DNA of 6,628 nt from JBFWQM01 sp050249455 (GTDB lineage Bacteria; Pseudomonadota; Alphaproteobacteria; MPNO01; VGEU01): positions 1 to 6,628 of the forward strand of contig JBFWQM010000270.1 of NCBI GenBank assembly GCA_050249455.1, written 5' to 3'. Position numbers and translations under genes: made by a program. This document shows positions 6,199-6,628 of the stretch, piece after piece. Position 1 is the stretch's first letter, and every line of letters begins with the position of its first letter. The notes under the pieces are model-generated. The model worked only from the letters and a program-made list of their open reading frames with translations. It was not told the DNA's origin and searched no databases.

Positions 6199-6628
6199 AT
6201 GTCGTTCATGTTCAGTAAGCACACGCTTCCGCGTATCGCGGCGGCGGCCGCGCTGGCGTTCGCCTGCGCGTCGCCCGTCGCGGCCCAGACCTTCACCGCC
6301 AAGTTCGGCACCGCGACGATCAACGAGGACCAGCACGAGTGGATCAAGCGGTTCAAGGACCGCATCGAGAAGCGATCCGACGGCAAGATCAAGGTCGAGA
6401 TCTATCCCGCCAACCAGCTCGGTGCGATCCCGCGCCAGATCGAGGGCATGCAGCTCGGCACCGTCGAGGGCTGGGTCGGCCCGCCGGGCTTCCTGGTCGG
6501 CCTCGACCAGCGGTTCCAGGTGTTCGACGCGCCGGGCATCTTCGAGGACCGCGCCCACGCCTTCCGCACCATGACCGACCCGGCGATGCGCGGGAAGCTG
6601 CTCGGCCTCGGCGAGGCCAAGGGGCTCA
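6199..6628 (+). CDS. TRAP transporter substrate-binding protein, DctP family (copy 2), C-terminus off right edge
   Basis: The first 143 codons of a periplasmic TRAP binding protein; the frame is open at the right edge. Seen: a signal peptide with K7 and R12, a hydrophobic core (about 13-25) and probable cleavage at VAA|QTF after residue 29. Cys23 lies in AFAC, which does not fit a lipobox, so a lipoprotein is unlikely. The mature part carries KFGTATINEDQHEW (35-48), IYPANQLG (68-75), LGTVEGWVGP (86-95) and FDAPGIFED (109-117), the same blocks as the first binding protein. By hand alignment about 56 of roughly 110 positions are identical, so the two are paralogs of one subfamily but too diverged for a recent duplication. 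The carboxylate-binding Arg region lies beyond the edge. Substrate unknown; TRAP membrane genes may follow downstream. Confidence 0.88.
   Translation, partial: MSFMFSKHTLPRIAAAAALAFACASPVAAQTFTAKFGTATINEDQHEWIKRFKDRIEKRSDGKIKVEIYPANQLGAIPRQIEGMQLGTVEGWVGPPGFLVGLDQRFQVFDAPGIFEDRAHAFRTMTDPAMRGKLLGLGEAKGL

Noticed and set aside
6215..6270. Lipoprotein signal in the second TRAP binding protein (Cys23)
   Set aside because: AFAC lacks the aliphatic -3 residue of a lipobox, while VAA|Q a few residues later is a good signal peptidase I site.
1..6628. tRNA, rRNA, CRISPR array, insertion sequence, attachment site
   Set aside because: No tRNA-like structure, regularly spaced repeats, transposase or integrase reading frame, or terminal inverted repeats could be seen. 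Nearly all of the window is accounted for by six protein genes.

Overview
This is a very GC-rich window with dense, partly overlapping genes, Shine-Dalgarno starts, Sec signal peptides and DctP-type TRAP binding proteins. It suggests a proteobacterium, most likely an alphaproteobacterium; that assignment is inference from style and gene content. No RNA gene, CRISPR array or mobile element is visible, and no stretch over 300 bases lacks a gene.

Left part (1-3666): three genes that together look like a selenoneine (sen) cluster. They are a partial senA on the minus strand (EgtB-like selenoneine synthase, running off the left edge), senB on the plus strand (selenosugar synthase, a GT-B glycosyltransferase), and a minus-strand gene fusing an NDH-type FAD oxidoreductase to selenophosphate synthetase (SelD, the SenC role). 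In the known pathway SelD/SenC makes selenophosphate, SenB uses it with a UDP-sugar to make a selenosugar, and SenA couples the selenosugar to hercynine to build the C-Se bond. The packing is unusual. senA and senB diverge from start codons that share one CATG palindrome, and senB and selD converge with a 107-bp antisense overlap of their coding ends. No hercynine-forming methyltransferase (EgtD) is present in the window.

Middle (3667-3781): a 115-bp divergent intergenic region that must hold the start signals for selD (leftward) and the first TRAP gene (rightward).

Right part (3782-6628): a TRAP-transporter substrate-binding protein, a perfect 13-bp all-GC stem-loop, an acyl-CoA-dehydrogenase-fold flavin-dependent monooxygenase (HsaA/HpaB-C2 type), and then a second, paralogous TRAP binding protein cut by the right edge. 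The second binding protein has a plausible sigma-70 promoter and a GC-rich leader hairpin of its own. The layout suggests uptake of an organic (perhaps aromatic) acid and its oxygenation by a two-component flavin system. The membrane subunits (DctQ/DctM) and the flavin reductase are not in the window, and the substrate is unknown.
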